From an uncultured Oscillospiraceae bacterium (lineage in GTDB: Bacteria; Bacillota; Clostridia; Oscillospirales; Acutalibacteraceae), in NCBI GenBank assembly GCA_900549155.1, contig URNF01000012.1, forward strand, positions 1 through 28,630: a DNA stretch of 28,630 bases. The letters run 5' to 3'. Both the position numbers and the translations under genes were made by a program. The notes beneath the pieces were generated by a model. It did no database searches. It was not told the origin of the DNA and was given only the letters and a program-made list of their open reading frames with translations. This document shows positions 8,814 to 15,558 of this stretch, one piece after another (the first letter of the stretch is position 1; every line of letters begins with the position of its first letter).

Positions 8814-9431
8814 ATGAAGGTTGTGGATATCACGAGAGAGCTTTTCGGTGCGCCGGTCTATCCGGGTGACCCGAAGCCGGAATTAGAGTCGGTGCAGCGC
8901 ATCGAAGACGGCGACATCTGCAATCTGTCGGTGCTGCACGCCTGTCTGCACAACGGCACGCACCTTGACGCGCCGCGCCATTTTCTCGCCGACGGCGACG
9001 ATGCGGCACAGGTGCCGCTTGACGCCGTGATCGGCGAATGCTCGGTCGTTTCGTGGGACGGCGTTCTGACCGGTGCGGACGCGGAGCGGCTGCAGCCGTC
9101 CTTGCGCGAGCGGGTGCTGTTCAAGGGTAATGTGGAGATCACCGAAAGCGCCGCTTTCGTTCTGTCCGACTGCCAGGTGCGGCTTGTCGGCGTTGAGGGA
9201 CAGACGGTGGGCAACGCCGCCGTGCACCGTCAGCTGCTCGGCGGGGATGTGTTTTTGCTTGAGGGTGTGGATCTGCACGCCGTTTCCGACGGGGTCTATT
9301 TCCTGTTTGCCGCGCCGCTGAAGATCAAGGACGCGGACGGAACGCCTGTGCGGGCGCTGCTTTTGGAAAAAACAAAAAAATTTGATTTTTTTGAAAAAAA
9401 CACTTGCATTTTGAAAAAAGGTGTGCTATAG
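8814..9431 (+). CDS. Cyclase family protein (kynurenine formamidase-like)
   Basis: A 205-residue enzyme of the PF04199 cyclase family, metal-dependent hydrolases that include bacterial arylformamidase. The metal-binding motif HNGTHLDAPRHF lies at residues 46-57 (His46, His50, Asp52, His56). The N-terminal VDITRELF and VYPGDP segments are also family hallmarks. The substrate cannot be told from sequence; no tryptophan-degradation genes are nearby. ATG at 8814 is preferred over GTG at 8805 because AAGGCGGTG sits directly upstream of the former. The last ~20 codons (Lys/Phe-rich, after LLLE) are odd: they run through the -35 and -10 boxes of the following 5S rRNA promoter, as if the original stop was lost. 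Confidence 0.88.
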   Translation: MKVVDITRELFGAPVYPGDPKPELESVQRIEDGDICNLSVLHACLHNGTHLDAPRHFLADGDDAAQVPLDAVIGECSVVSWDGVLTGADAERLQPSLRERVLFKGNVEITESAAFVLSDCQVRLVGVEGQTVGNAAVHRQLLGGDVFLLEGVDLHAVSDGVYFLFAAPLKIKDADGTPVRALLLEKTKKFDFFEKNTCILKKGVL

Positions 9432-9432
9432 T
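9404..9432 (+). promoter_or_regulatory. Promoter of the 5S rRNA gene
   Basis: TTGCAT (9404-9409), 17-nt spacer, TATAGT (9427-9432). It lies inside the last codons of the cyclase-family gene; the -10 box contains that gene's TAG stop. The predicted start near 9437-9439 is followed by a hairpin CGTTCC-ATTC-GGAACG (9439-9454), a short pre-5S leader. Confidence 0.8.
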
Positions 9433-9457
9433 ATTAGACGTTCCATTCGGAACGACA

Positions 9458-9573
9458 GTTGGTGCTGATGGCGGTGAGGGTACACCCGTTCCCATACCGA
9501 ACACGGCAGTTAAGCTCACTTGCGCTGAAGATACTCGGTCGGAAGCGACCCGGGAAAATAAGAGGGCGCCAAC
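9458..9573 (+). rRNA. rrf: 5S ribosomal RNA
   Basis: A 116-nt gene with the near-universal core CCGTTCCCATACCGAACACG followed by GCAGTTAAGCTC. The ends pair as helix I (GTTGGTGC at 9458-9465 with GCGCCAAC at 9566-9573). The helix II/III arm (GGTGAG... CTCAC) and the helix IV/V arm (CGGTCGGAAGCGACC) can both form, so it looks functional. It stands alone, with no 16S or 23S in the window, and has its own promoter and terminator. The exact mature ends are inferred from helix I. Confidence 0.96.
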
Positions 9574-9583
9574 ACACAAAAGG

Positions 9584-9609
9584 GCATGGTCAACAGACCG
9601 TGCTTTTTT
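9584..9609 (+). terminator. Terminator of 5S rRNA
   Basis: An 8-bp stem GCATGGTC/GACCGTGC (one G-T pair) with an AACA loop is followed by six T residues. Confidence 0.9.
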
Positions 9610-9617
9610 ATTTTGTC

Positions 9618-9647
9618 TTGACAAATTGTCGGGCGAGGCATTACAAT
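9618..9647 (+). promoter_or_regulatory. Promoter of rnpB
   Basis: Perfect TTGACA (9618-9623) and TACAAT (9642-9647) with an 18-nt spacer. The predicted start near 9654 coincides with the first bases of the P1 helix. Confidence 0.88.
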
Positions 9648-9653
9648 AGAATA

Positions 9654-9986
9654 CCGAGCGGACTGAACAGTCGCGTGCGGCAACGCATGAGGAAAGTCCG
9701 AGCTCCGCAGGGCGGGATAACGGCTAACGGCCGCCGAGGGTGACCTCAGGGAAAGTGCAACAGAGATATACCGCCGCCGCTTTTGCGGCGGTAAGGGTGG
9801 AAAGGCGAGGTAAGAGCTCACCGGCGCATCGGAGACGGTGCGGCCCTGCAAACCCTATCCGGAGCAACGCCGACAGAAGCGATACATTTGCCCGATGTGC
9901 TTCGACGGGCGGCTTGAGCTGTCTGGCAACAGGCAGTCGAGATAGATGACTGTTCACGACAGAACTCGGCTTACAGGTCCGCTCGG
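9654..9986 (+). ncRNA. rnpB: RNase P RNA (bacterial class A)
   Basis: About 333 nt. The catalytic RNA that matures tRNA 5' ends. The ends form P1: CCGAGCGGAC (9654-9663) with GTCCGCTCGG (9977-9986). Conserved core segments are in order: GAGGAAAGTCCGAGCTC, CAGGGAAAGTGCAACAGA, GGTAAGAGCTCACCGGC, TGCAAACCC, and CAGAACTCGGCTTACAGGTC near the end. The fold type (GAGGAAAGTCCG followed by CTCCGCAGGGCGGGATAACG) is class A, as in Clostridia and most bacteria, not the class B of Bacillus. A G/C-rich arm with a TTTT loop (9770-9791) is a variable helix. It has its own promoter and terminator. Confidence 0.97.
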
Positions 9987-10014
9987 AAAAAGGCGTCGGT
10001 TTCGGCGCCTTTTT
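9987..10014 (+). terminator. Terminator of rnpB
   Basis: AAAAAGGCG (9987-9995) pairs with CGCCTTTTT (10006-10014). It begins immediately after P1 of RNase P RNA. Confidence 0.85.
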
Positions 10015-10015
10015 C

Positions 10016-10044
10016 TTGATTTTTGGCAGGGTGTGTGGTATACT
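10016..10044 (+). promoter_or_regulatory. Promoter of the DUF1858 gene
   Basis: TTGATT (10016-10021), 17-nt spacer, TATACT (10039-10044), directly after the rnpB terminator. Confidence 0.8.
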
Positions 10045-10075
10045 ATAGACAGTTTAACGGAAAGGAAGTCATCCT

Positions 10076-10276
10076 ATGCAGATCACAAAAGAAACGCTCA
10101 TCGGCGATATTCTCGATATGGACAGCACCACCGCTCCGTATTTTTTGGAGATGGGGATGCATTGTCTCGGCTGTCCCGCTTCCCGCGGTGAGTCGCTGGA
10201 GCAGGCGTGCGAGGTGCACGGCGTCGATTGCGACACGCTGGTGGAGAAGATCAACGCTCATCTTGCCGGAAAGTAA
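10076..10276 (+). CDS. DUF1858 / redox-disulfide domain small protein
   Basis: A 66-residue single-domain protein. It matches the DUF1858 family, also described as the hybrid-cluster-protein-associated redox disulfide domain. The hallmarks are the LIGDIL start, the PYFLEMGMHCLGCPAS segment with Cys30 and Cys33 as a CxxC pair, and two more Cys at 45 and 52. A role in redox or metal chemistry is inferred from family naming; no hybrid cluster protein (prismane) gene lies in the window. AAAGGAAG precedes the ATG by 8 nt. It is a single-gene unit with its own promoter and terminator between rnpB and trmK. Confidence 0.9.
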   Translation: MQITKETLIGDILDMDSTTAPYFLEMGMHCLGCPASRGESLEQACEVHGVDCDTLVEKINAHLAGK

Positions 10277-10284
10277 ACCGAAAG

Positions 10285-10317
10285 AAAGCGGGATTGCCTT
10301 ACGGCGATCCCGCTTTT
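10285..10317 (+). terminator. Terminator of the DUF1858 gene
   Basis: AAAGCGGGATTGCC pairs with GGCGATCCCGCTTT (one T-G pair, TTAC loop) and runs into TTTT. It lies only 20 nt upstream of trmK, for which I see no clear separate promoter, so partial read-through may feed the trmK operon. Confidence 0.85.
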
Positions 10318-10336
10318 ACTTTTTGTTGGAGGACAT

Positions 10337-10966
10337 ATGCTGAGTAAACGGCTTGCGGCGGTTGCCGCCATGGTGCGGCAGGGCAGCCGCGTTGCCGACA
10401 TCGGCACGGATCACGCCTTTTTGCCGGTACATCTTGTGGAAAGCGGCATCATCCCGTTCGCGATCGCGTCGGATCTGCGAAAAGGACCGTGCGCATCCGC
10501 CGAAAGAACGGTCAAAGCGACGGGACTTACCGACAAGATCGCGGTGCGGCTTGGGGACGGGCTTTCGTCCGTTTTGCCCGATGAGGTCGACGACATCGTG
10601 ATCGCGGGCATGGGCGGCGAGACCGTCGCCGCCATTCTTGCCGCCGCCCCGTGGGTGCGGGACGGGCGGCTGCGCCTCATCCTGCAGCCGATGTCGAAGG
10701 CCGAGGTGCTGCACGCGTTTCTGCTGACGGGCGGCTTTGCGATCGACAGGGAGACCCTGGTGCGGGACGGACATGACTATGTCGTTTTGTGCGCGCATTT
10801 TGCCGATCTGCCGCCGATCGACGACCCGTTTCTTTTCTGGCGCGGCGCGTTCTCTGTGCCCGACGGACGGGACTATTGGCAAAAAACGGCGGCATATCTC
10901 CGTGTGCGTGCGGCACACGGCGAGCCGCAGCTTGCGGAAATTGCCGACCGTTTGGCGGCATTATGA
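10337..10966 (+). CDS. trmK: tRNA (adenine(22)-N1)-methyltransferase TrmK
   Basis: A 209-residue class I SAM-dependent methyltransferase. The SAM-binding motif is VADIGTDHAFLPVHL (residues 19-33) and a second motif VDDIVIAGMGGETVAAIL lies near residues 87-104. TrmK methylates N1 of A22 in the D-arm/variable region of some tRNAs. In Firmicutes it is almost always followed by a Nif3-family gene, as here, which supports the call. GGAGGA (10328-10333) lies 3-4 nt before the ATG. It is the first gene of trmK-nif3-rqcH. Confidence 0.95.
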   Translation: MLSKRLAAVAAMVRQGSRVADIGTDHAFLPVHLVESGIIPFAIASDLRKGPCASAERTVKATGLTDKIAVRLGDGLSSVLPDEVDDIVIAGMGGETVAAILAAAPWVRDGRLRLILQPMSKAEVLHAFLLTGGFAIDRETLVRDGHDYVVLCAHFADLPPIDDPFLFWRGAFSVPDGRDYWQKTAAYLRVRAAHGEPQLAEIADRLAAL

Positions 10967-10980
10967 AAAGGGGTGTGCAT

Positions 10981-11727
10981 ATGACAAAGCTTGCGGAGAT
11001 CATCGATTTTTTGGAGAAAAAAGCGCCCGCAGGAACGGCGGAAGCCTGGGACAACGTCGGGCTTTTGGCGGACGCGGGAAATAAGGAGACGGACACGGTG
11101 TGCGTCGCACTGGATGCGACGGCGGCGGCGATCGACTTTGCCGCGAAAAGGGGTGCAAAGCTCCTTGTCACGCACCATCCCGTGATTTTTCACCCGCTAA
11201 AGCGGCTGACGCCCGACACCCCCGCGGTCGCGGCACTGACAAAGGGCGTGTCGGTCTTGTCGCTGCACACCAATCTCGACAAGGCGGCGGGCGGCGTCAA
11301 CGACACGCTGGCGGCGCTTTTGGGACTTGTCGATGTCACGACGCTTCCCGACGGCATGACGCGCGTCGGCAGACTGCCGACAGCGAAAACGGCGGCGGAT
11401 TTTGCAAAGGACGTGGCGGCGGCGCTTTCCGCATCGGTCGCGTTTTGCGGAGATGGCACCGTCGAAACGGTCGCCGTTTGCGGCGGCGGCGCGGGGGACG
11501 GCGTTTTTTCGCTGCCGACGGGGGTCGACGCCTATGTCACGGGCGAAATGAAGCATCACGAATTTTTGGCGGCACGGGAGATGGGGCTTTGCGCCGTTGC
11601 GGCGGGGCACTATGCGACCGAGGTGCCGGTGATCTATACACTGGAAAAATGGCTGCGGGAAGCATTTCCCGCACTGACGGTGGCGGTGTTTGCGGACACC
11701 GCACCGTATACGGTAACAGAGGGTTGA
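10981..11727 (+). CDS. Nif3-like dinuclear metal-binding protein (YqfO family, short form)
   Basis: 248 residues. Family motifs: EAWDNVGLL near the start; metal ligands in THHPVIFHP (about residues 64-72); HTNLDKAAGGVNDTLA (about 95-110); and the C-terminal GEMKHHEFLAA and AGHYATEV. It lacks the ~100-residue PII-like middle insert seen in Bacillus YqfO, so it is the compact form. Function is debated (Nif3/NIF3 family, GTP cyclohydrolase I type 2-like naming); genomic pairing with trmK is conserved but unexplained. I chose ATG 10981 because AAAAGGGG lies 7-8 nt upstream; an in-frame ATG at 10963 overlapping the trmK stop has no SD. Confidence 0.93.
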   Translation: MTKLAEIIDFLEKKAPAGTAEAWDNVGLLADAGNKETDTVCVALDATAAAIDFAAKRGAKLLVTHHPVIFHPLKRLTPDTPAVAALTKGVSVLSLHTNLDKAAGGVNDTLAALLGLVDVTTLPDGMTRVGRLPTAKTAADFAKDVAAALSASVAFCGDGTVETVAVCGGGAGDGVFSLPTGVDAYVTGEMKHHEFLAAREMGLCAVAAGHYATEVPVIYTLEKWLREAFPALTVAVFADTAPYTVTEG

Positions 11728-11731
11728 AACA

Positions 11732-13492
11732 ATGGCTTTGGACGGACTGTATCTTTCCTGCCTGCGCGGGGAGATCGAAAAAGCGCTTTTGGGCTTGCGC
11801 GCGGACAAAATTTCGCAGCCCTCGCGCGAAGAGCTTTTCATGAGCTTTCACGGCAGAGAGGGCAGCTATCGCCTGTATCTCTCGGCGCAGGTGAACGCGC
11901 CGCGCATCCAGCTGACGGCGCTGCGGGCGGAAAATCCGCCGCAGCCGCCGATGTTCTGCATGCTGCTGCGCAAGCATCTGGCGGGCGGCAAGCTGATCGC
12001 CGTGCGGCAGCAGGGTGCGGAGCGGGCGCTGTATCTCGATTTTGAATGTGTGAACGAGCTGGGCGACACGGTGCAGCTGACGCTGGCGGCGGAGATGATG
12101 GGAAAATACAGCAACATCATCCTGATCGGCAGCGACGGCAGGGTGCTCGACGCGCTGCGGCGCGTGGATCTTGCCATGTCGACGGCGCGCCCGATTTTGC
12201 CCGGCGTGCCGTATGCACCGCCGCTGCCGCCCGAGGGGCGGCACGACCTTTCAAAGACGTCGCCTGCGGACATGATCGCATTGCTTCAGACCGACACCCG
12301 CCCGTTGGCGGCGGCACTGGCGGCGACGACGCAGGGGATCGCCCCCGTTTTGTGCCGCGAATTGGCGCTGCGGGCGGCGGGGGACGCGGATGTGCCCTGT
12401 GACCGCCTTGACGCCGCAGCGTGGGACAAGCTCGCGGCGGGACTTGCCCGCGTGCGGGAAATTTTCGACGACTATACAGCGGGACAGCCGCTGGTTTTGT
12501 ATGAAGACGGCGTGCCGATCGCGTTTTCGCCGCTGCCGCTGTTGCAATACGGTATGGCGGCGGGCAGAGTGTTCGACAGCTTCGGCGCGGCGCTTGACGC
12601 TTTCTATGGCGAGCGGGACGCGGCACAGCGCAAAAAGCAGCGCACGGCGGCGCTCGCGCATCTGCTGCACACCGACACGGCGCGTCTGAAGCGCAAGCTC
12701 GCAAAGCAGCGGCAGGAGCTGGCGGCGACGGGGGAGCGCGACACCTATCGCATCTATGCCGATCTCATCAACGCCAACATCTATGCCATCGAACGCGGCG
12801 CGGAAAGCGCGCAGCTTGTCAACTATTATGATCCCGACTGCAAAACGGTGACCGTGCCGCTCGACCCCGCCCTGTCGGCGGCGGGGAATGCCCAGCGGTA
12901 TTATAAGCTCTACCGCAAGGCGCAGACGGCGGGACGCGTGCTCGCCGAGCAGATCGAAAAGGGCGAGGCGGAGCTTGCCTATCTTGAAACGGTGGCGGAT
13001 GCGCTGTCCCGCGCCGACGACGCGGCGGAAATCGCCGCACTGCACGCCGAGCTGGAAGCGGGCGGCTATGTCAAGGCGCCGCGCGGTGCAAAGCGCAAAA
13101 CGCCGACGCTTGCGCCGAAAGCCTTTGTGACCGACGACGGGTTCACCGTTTTGGTCGGGCGCAACAACGTGCAGAACGACCGTCTCACCAAGGATGCGCG
13201 CGGCAGCGATATTTGGCTGCACACGAAGAATATCCCCGGCTCGCACGTCATTCTTGTCACAAACGGCGAAACGCCGCCCGAACAGTCGGTGCGGCAGGCG
13301 GCGATGCTGGCGGCGCTCCATTCGGGCGCGGCGTCCTCGGGACAGGTGCCGGTGGACTTCACGGAGGTACGGCATGTGCACAAGCCGTCGGGCGCAAAGC
13401 CGGGGTTTGTCATTTTTGAAAAAAACCGCACACTGTTTGTCACGCCGGACAAGGTGCTTGCGGAAAGACTGCAAAAAAATGCGGGAAACTGA
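11732..13492 (+). CDS. rqcH: NFACT family protein RqcH (Rqc2/NEMF homologue)
   Basis: 586 residues. RqcH binds peptidyl-tRNA-obstructed 50S subunits and recruits Ala-tRNA to add C-terminal alanine tails that mark stalled proteins for degradation. Domains: NFACT-N/FbpA (about 1-270), helical and coiled-coil region (about 275-430), and NFACT-R (about 455-560) with the hallmark DIWLHTKNIPGSHVIL. The tRNA-binding pair known as D97-R98 in Bacillus RqcH aligns here to Glu97-Arg98. The gene starts 4 nt after the nif3 stop, its SD GAGGG lying within the previous gene's end, so translation is probably coupled. The final codons form half of a terminator stem. Older annotations would call it a fibronectin-binding protein. 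Confidence 0.96.
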   Translation: MALDGLYLSCLRGEIEKALLGLRADKISQPSREELFMSFHGREGSYRLYLSAQVNAPRIQLTALRAENPPQPPMFCMLLRKHLAGGKLIAVRQQGAERALYLDFECVNELGDTVQLTLAAEMMGKYSNIILIGSDGRVLDALRRVDLAMSTARPILPGVPYAPPLPPEGRHDLSKTSPADMIALLQTDTRPLAAALAATTQGIAPVLCRELALRAAGDADVPCDRLDAAAWDKLAAGLARVREIFDDYTAGQPLVLYEDGVPIAFSPLPLLQYGMAAGRVFDSFGAALDAFYGERDAAQRKKQRTAALAHLLHTDTARLKRKLAKQRQELAATGERDTYRIYADLINANIYAIERGAESAQLVNYYDPDCKTVTVPLDPALSAAGNAQRYYKLYRKAQTAGRVLAEQIEKGEAELAYLETVADALSRADDAAEIAALHAELEAGGYVKAPRGAKRKTPTLAPKAFVTDDGFTVLVGRNNVQNDRLTKDARGSDIWLHTKNIPGSHVILVTNGETPPEQSVRQAAMLAALHSGAASSGQVPVDFTEVRHVHKPSGAKPGFVIFEKNRTLFVTPDKVLAERLQKNAGN

Positions 13493-13512
13493 AAATCAGT
13501 TTCCCGCATTTT
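13473..13512. terminator. Bidirectional terminator between rqcH and tatD
   Basis: A perfect 17-bp stem (13476-13492 with 13496-13512) with a 3-nt loop. The left arm encodes the last residues and the stop codon of rqcH. Seven A residues at 13473-13479 give a strong T-run for tatD on the minus strand; on the plus strand the T-run is shorter (TTTTCCTTTT). Confidence 0.9.
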
Positions 13513-13519
13513 CCTTTTG

Positions 13520-14284
13520 TCAGATGCGAAACAGCGTGCGCACATTCTGCGCGGTCTGCGCTGCGAGCGCGTCGGCGGAAACGCCGCGCACCGCCGCGAT
13601 CGTTTCCAGCACATGGGCGATCATCGCCGAGTTGCACCGCTCGCCGCGATGGGGCGTCGGCGCCATATACGGTGCGTCCGTTTCGACCAGCAGACGGTCG
13701 GCGGGCACGGCCGCAGCCGCTGCGAGCGGCTTTTTGGCGTTTTTGAACGTGACCGCGCCGCCGAGCCCGATATACATGCCGAGCGCCGTGACCTCACGGA
13801 GCATCTCGACACTGCCCGAAAAGCAGTGCACCACGCCGCGCGGACGATAGCGCGTGAGCAGCTGCAGGGTGTCGGCGTGGGCGTCGCGGTCGTGCACAAT
13901 GACGGGGAGATCCCGTTCGACGGCAAATTGCAGCTGCGCCTCAAAAACCGCCAGCTGCTGTTCGCGCGGGCAGGCGTCCTCATAGTGATAGTCAAGCCCG
14001 ATCTCGCCGATCGCCACCACCTTTTTTTCGGACAAAAACGGCAAAAGTGCCTGCGGCAGCGTCGCTGCGTTCACCGTCGCCGCCGCCTCGGGATGCACGC
14101 CGACAGCGGCAAACACAAACGGATACCGCACGGCAAGGGCAAGACACGCAGGGATGCTCGAAAGGCTGTCCGCCGCGTTGATAACGCCGACGACGCCCTT
14201 TGCGGGCAGTTCCGCCAGCACCGCGTCGCGGTCTGCGTCAAAGGCGGCGTCGTTATAGTGCGCGTGAGAATCGAAAATTTCCAT
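13520..14284 (-). CDS. tatD: TatD family metal-dependent hydrolase (DNase)
   Basis: A 254-residue TIM-barrel hydrolase with the full ligand set: FDSHAHYND (residues 4-12), GEIGLDYHY near 88-96, VIVHDRDAH near 122-130, VVHCFSGS near 146-153, and LLVETDAPYMAP near 195-206. TatD enzymes are magnesium-dependent 3'-5' exonucleases implicated in DNA repair and cleanup. ATG at 14284 is preferred over an upstream in-frame TTG at 14296 because TTTGGAGGA lies just upstream on the minus strand. It lies downstream of ptsH beyond a hairpin, convergent with rqcH. Confidence 0.95.
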   Translation of the reverse strand: MEIFDSHAHYNDAAFDADRDAVLAELPAKGVVGVINAADSLSSIPACLALAVRYPFVFAAVGVHPEAAATVNAATLPQALLPFLSEKKVVAIGEIGLDYHYEDACPREQQLAVFEAQLQFAVERDLPVIVHDRDAHADTLQLLTRYRPRGVVHCFSGSVEMLREVTALGMYIGLGGAVTFKNAKKPLAAAAAVPADRLLVETDAPYMAPTPHRGERCNSAMIAHVLETIAAVRGVSADALAAQTAQNVRTLFRI

Positions 14285-14294
14285 AGCGTCCTCC

Positions 14295-14325
14295 AAAGAA
14301 AAACGCGCAGCCGAAAGGCTGCGCG
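14295..14325 (-). terminator. Terminator of ptsH
   Basis: CGCGCAGCC-GAAA-GGCTGCGCG (14304-14325) is followed on the minus strand by TTTTTCTTT. It lies between ptsH and tatD, whose SD is adjacent, so tatD expression would depend on read-through or an unseen promoter. Confidence 0.85.
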
Positions 14326-14341
14326 CTGCAGTTTCAAGCGA

Positions 14342-14605
14342 TTATTCGGAAAAACCGGACTCCACCAGATCGACAAGCCCCTTCACAGCGGCTTCCTCGT
14401 CAGCGCCGTCGGCGATGATGCGGATGGTCGTTCCGCCCACAATGCCCAGCGACAAAACGCCGAGCAGACTCTTCGCGTTGACGCGGCGATCCTCTTTTTC
14501 CACCCAGATGGACGACTTATAGCCGTTGGCTTTCTGAATGAAGAAAGTCGCAGGACGCGCGTGAAGACCAACCTGGTTCTGCACCACTACATCTTTAACA
14601 CACAT
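14342..14605 (-). CDS. ptsH: Phosphocarrier protein HPr
   Basis: An 87-residue HPr-family protein. The active-site histidine is His15 in QVGLHARPAT, phosphorylated by Enzyme I. The regulatory serine is Ser46 in NAKSLLGVLSLG, the HPr kinase site used in Firmicutes carbon catabolite control. Both sites are present, so this is HPr rather than Crh. I start it at ATG 14605; the longer reading from 14674 has no family similarity and runs into the promoter. It has its own promoter (14663-14690) and terminator. It is not next to ptsI, as is usual in many Clostridia. Confidence 0.96.
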   Translation of the reverse strand: MCVKDVVVQNQVGLHARPATFFIQKANGYKSSIWVEKEDRRVNAKSLLGVLSLGIVGGTTIRIIADGADEEAAVKGLVDLVESGFSE

Positions 14606-14662
14606 AATCAGACGCCCCTTTTCAATATCGGAAAGAAAAATATACCACGCATTACTGCCATT

Positions 14663-14690
14663 AGTATACCACATTTTTATGCTTCGTCAA
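14663..14690 (-). promoter_or_regulatory. Promoter of ptsH
   Basis: The minus strand reads TTGACG (14685-14690), 16-nt spacer, TATACT (14663-14668), pointing to the HPr start at 14605. Confidence 0.8.
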
Positions 14691-14706
14691 TGCGTTTTGT
14701 GCAATT

Positions 14707-14746
14707 TCGGTTTTGTGACCGATTTTTGGCGAAATGAAAAATTTCG
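14707..14746 (-). terminator. Weak hairpins downstream of trmD
   Basis: Two small stems, TCGGT/ACCGA (14707-14722) and CGAAAT/ATTTCG (14730-14746), lie between trmD and the ptsH promoter. Neither has a proper T-run on the minus strand, so I see no strong end for the ffh-trmD operon here. Confidence 0.3.
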
Positions 14747-14820
14747 ATTTGTGATTTTTGCCATAAAATGTGGAAAACTTTTGGCACTCACGAAACGGCA
14801 TCTGTCGAAAAAGCGGTGTG

Positions 14821-15558
14821 TCAGTCGAGGGAAAAACCGTTTTGTCGCAGAAAATCCCTGTCCTTTTCGGTGAGCTGAGCGCCTGCCAGCATGTCCGGCC
14901 GCAGCCGCGCCGTGCGCAACAGCGCCTGCTCGCGCCGCCAGCGGCGGATGTTTTCGTGGTGTCCCGTCGTGAGGATCTCGGGGATCTCGCGCCCCTCCCA
15001 AACGGCGGGGCGGGTATACTGCGGGTATTCGAGCAGCCCCGCAAAGTGGCTCTCCTCTGTGTAGCACTCCGCGTCCGCCAGCACGCCCGGTACCATGCGG
15101 GCGACACAGTCGACCAGCGTCAGCGCGGGCAGCTCACCGCCCGTCAGCACATAATCGCCGACCGAGATCTGTTCGTCCACCAGCGCTTCCAGCACGCGCT
15201 CGTCCACGCCCTCATAGTGTCCGCACAAAATGCAGATCTCCGGAAGTTCGGACAGCTCGACGGCGCGCTTTTGCGTGAGCGTTTTGCCCTGCGGGGACAT
15301 ATAGATGAAGTGCGGACGGTGCCCCAGCTCCTCGCAGACGGCGCGAAAACAGTCGGCGATCGGCTGGGCAAACATGACAAGCCCTTTGCCGCCGCCGTAA
15401 GGATAGTCATCGACCTGCATCTGCCGATTTTGCGTATAGGTGCGGATCTGGTGACAGTGCGCCTCAATCGCGCCCTTTTTCTGCGCCCTGCCGATGATGC
15501 TGGTTTCCAGCACCGCGTCGCACATCTCGGGGAACAGCGTCAAAATGTCAAATCTCAC
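14821..15558 (-). CDS. trmD: tRNA (guanine(37)-N1)-methyltransferase TrmD
   Basis: A 245-residue SPOUT methyltransferase that makes m1G37 beside the anticodon, preventing +1 frameshifts. Signature segments: FDILTLFPEMC at the start, IYMSPQGKTLTQ (about 84-95), LCGHYEGVDERVLE (about 112-125), and YVLTGGELPALTLVD (about 136-150), which form the trefoil-knot SAM site. It starts with GTG at 15558, overlapping the TGA of rimM as GTGA, so its translation is coupled to rimM. It is the last gene of the operon here; rplS (L19), which usually follows, is absent. Confidence 0.97.
   Translation of the reverse strand: MRFDILTLFPEMCDAVLETSIIGRAQKKGAIEAHCHQIRTYTQNRQMQVDDYPYGGGKGLVMFAQPIADCFRAVCEELGHRPHFIYMSPQGKTLTQKRAVELSELPEICILCGHYEGVDERVLEALVDEQISVGDYVLTGGELPALTLVDCVARMVPGVLADAECYTEESHFAGLLEYPQYTRPAVWEGREIPEILTTGHHENIRRWRREQALLRTARLRPDMLAGAQLTEKDRDFLRQNGFSLD

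Noticed and set aside
14342..14674. Longer HPr reading with 23 extra N-terminal residues
   Set aside because: The extension is not HPr-like and runs back into the promoter; His15 and Ser46 numbering fits the start at 14605 exactly.
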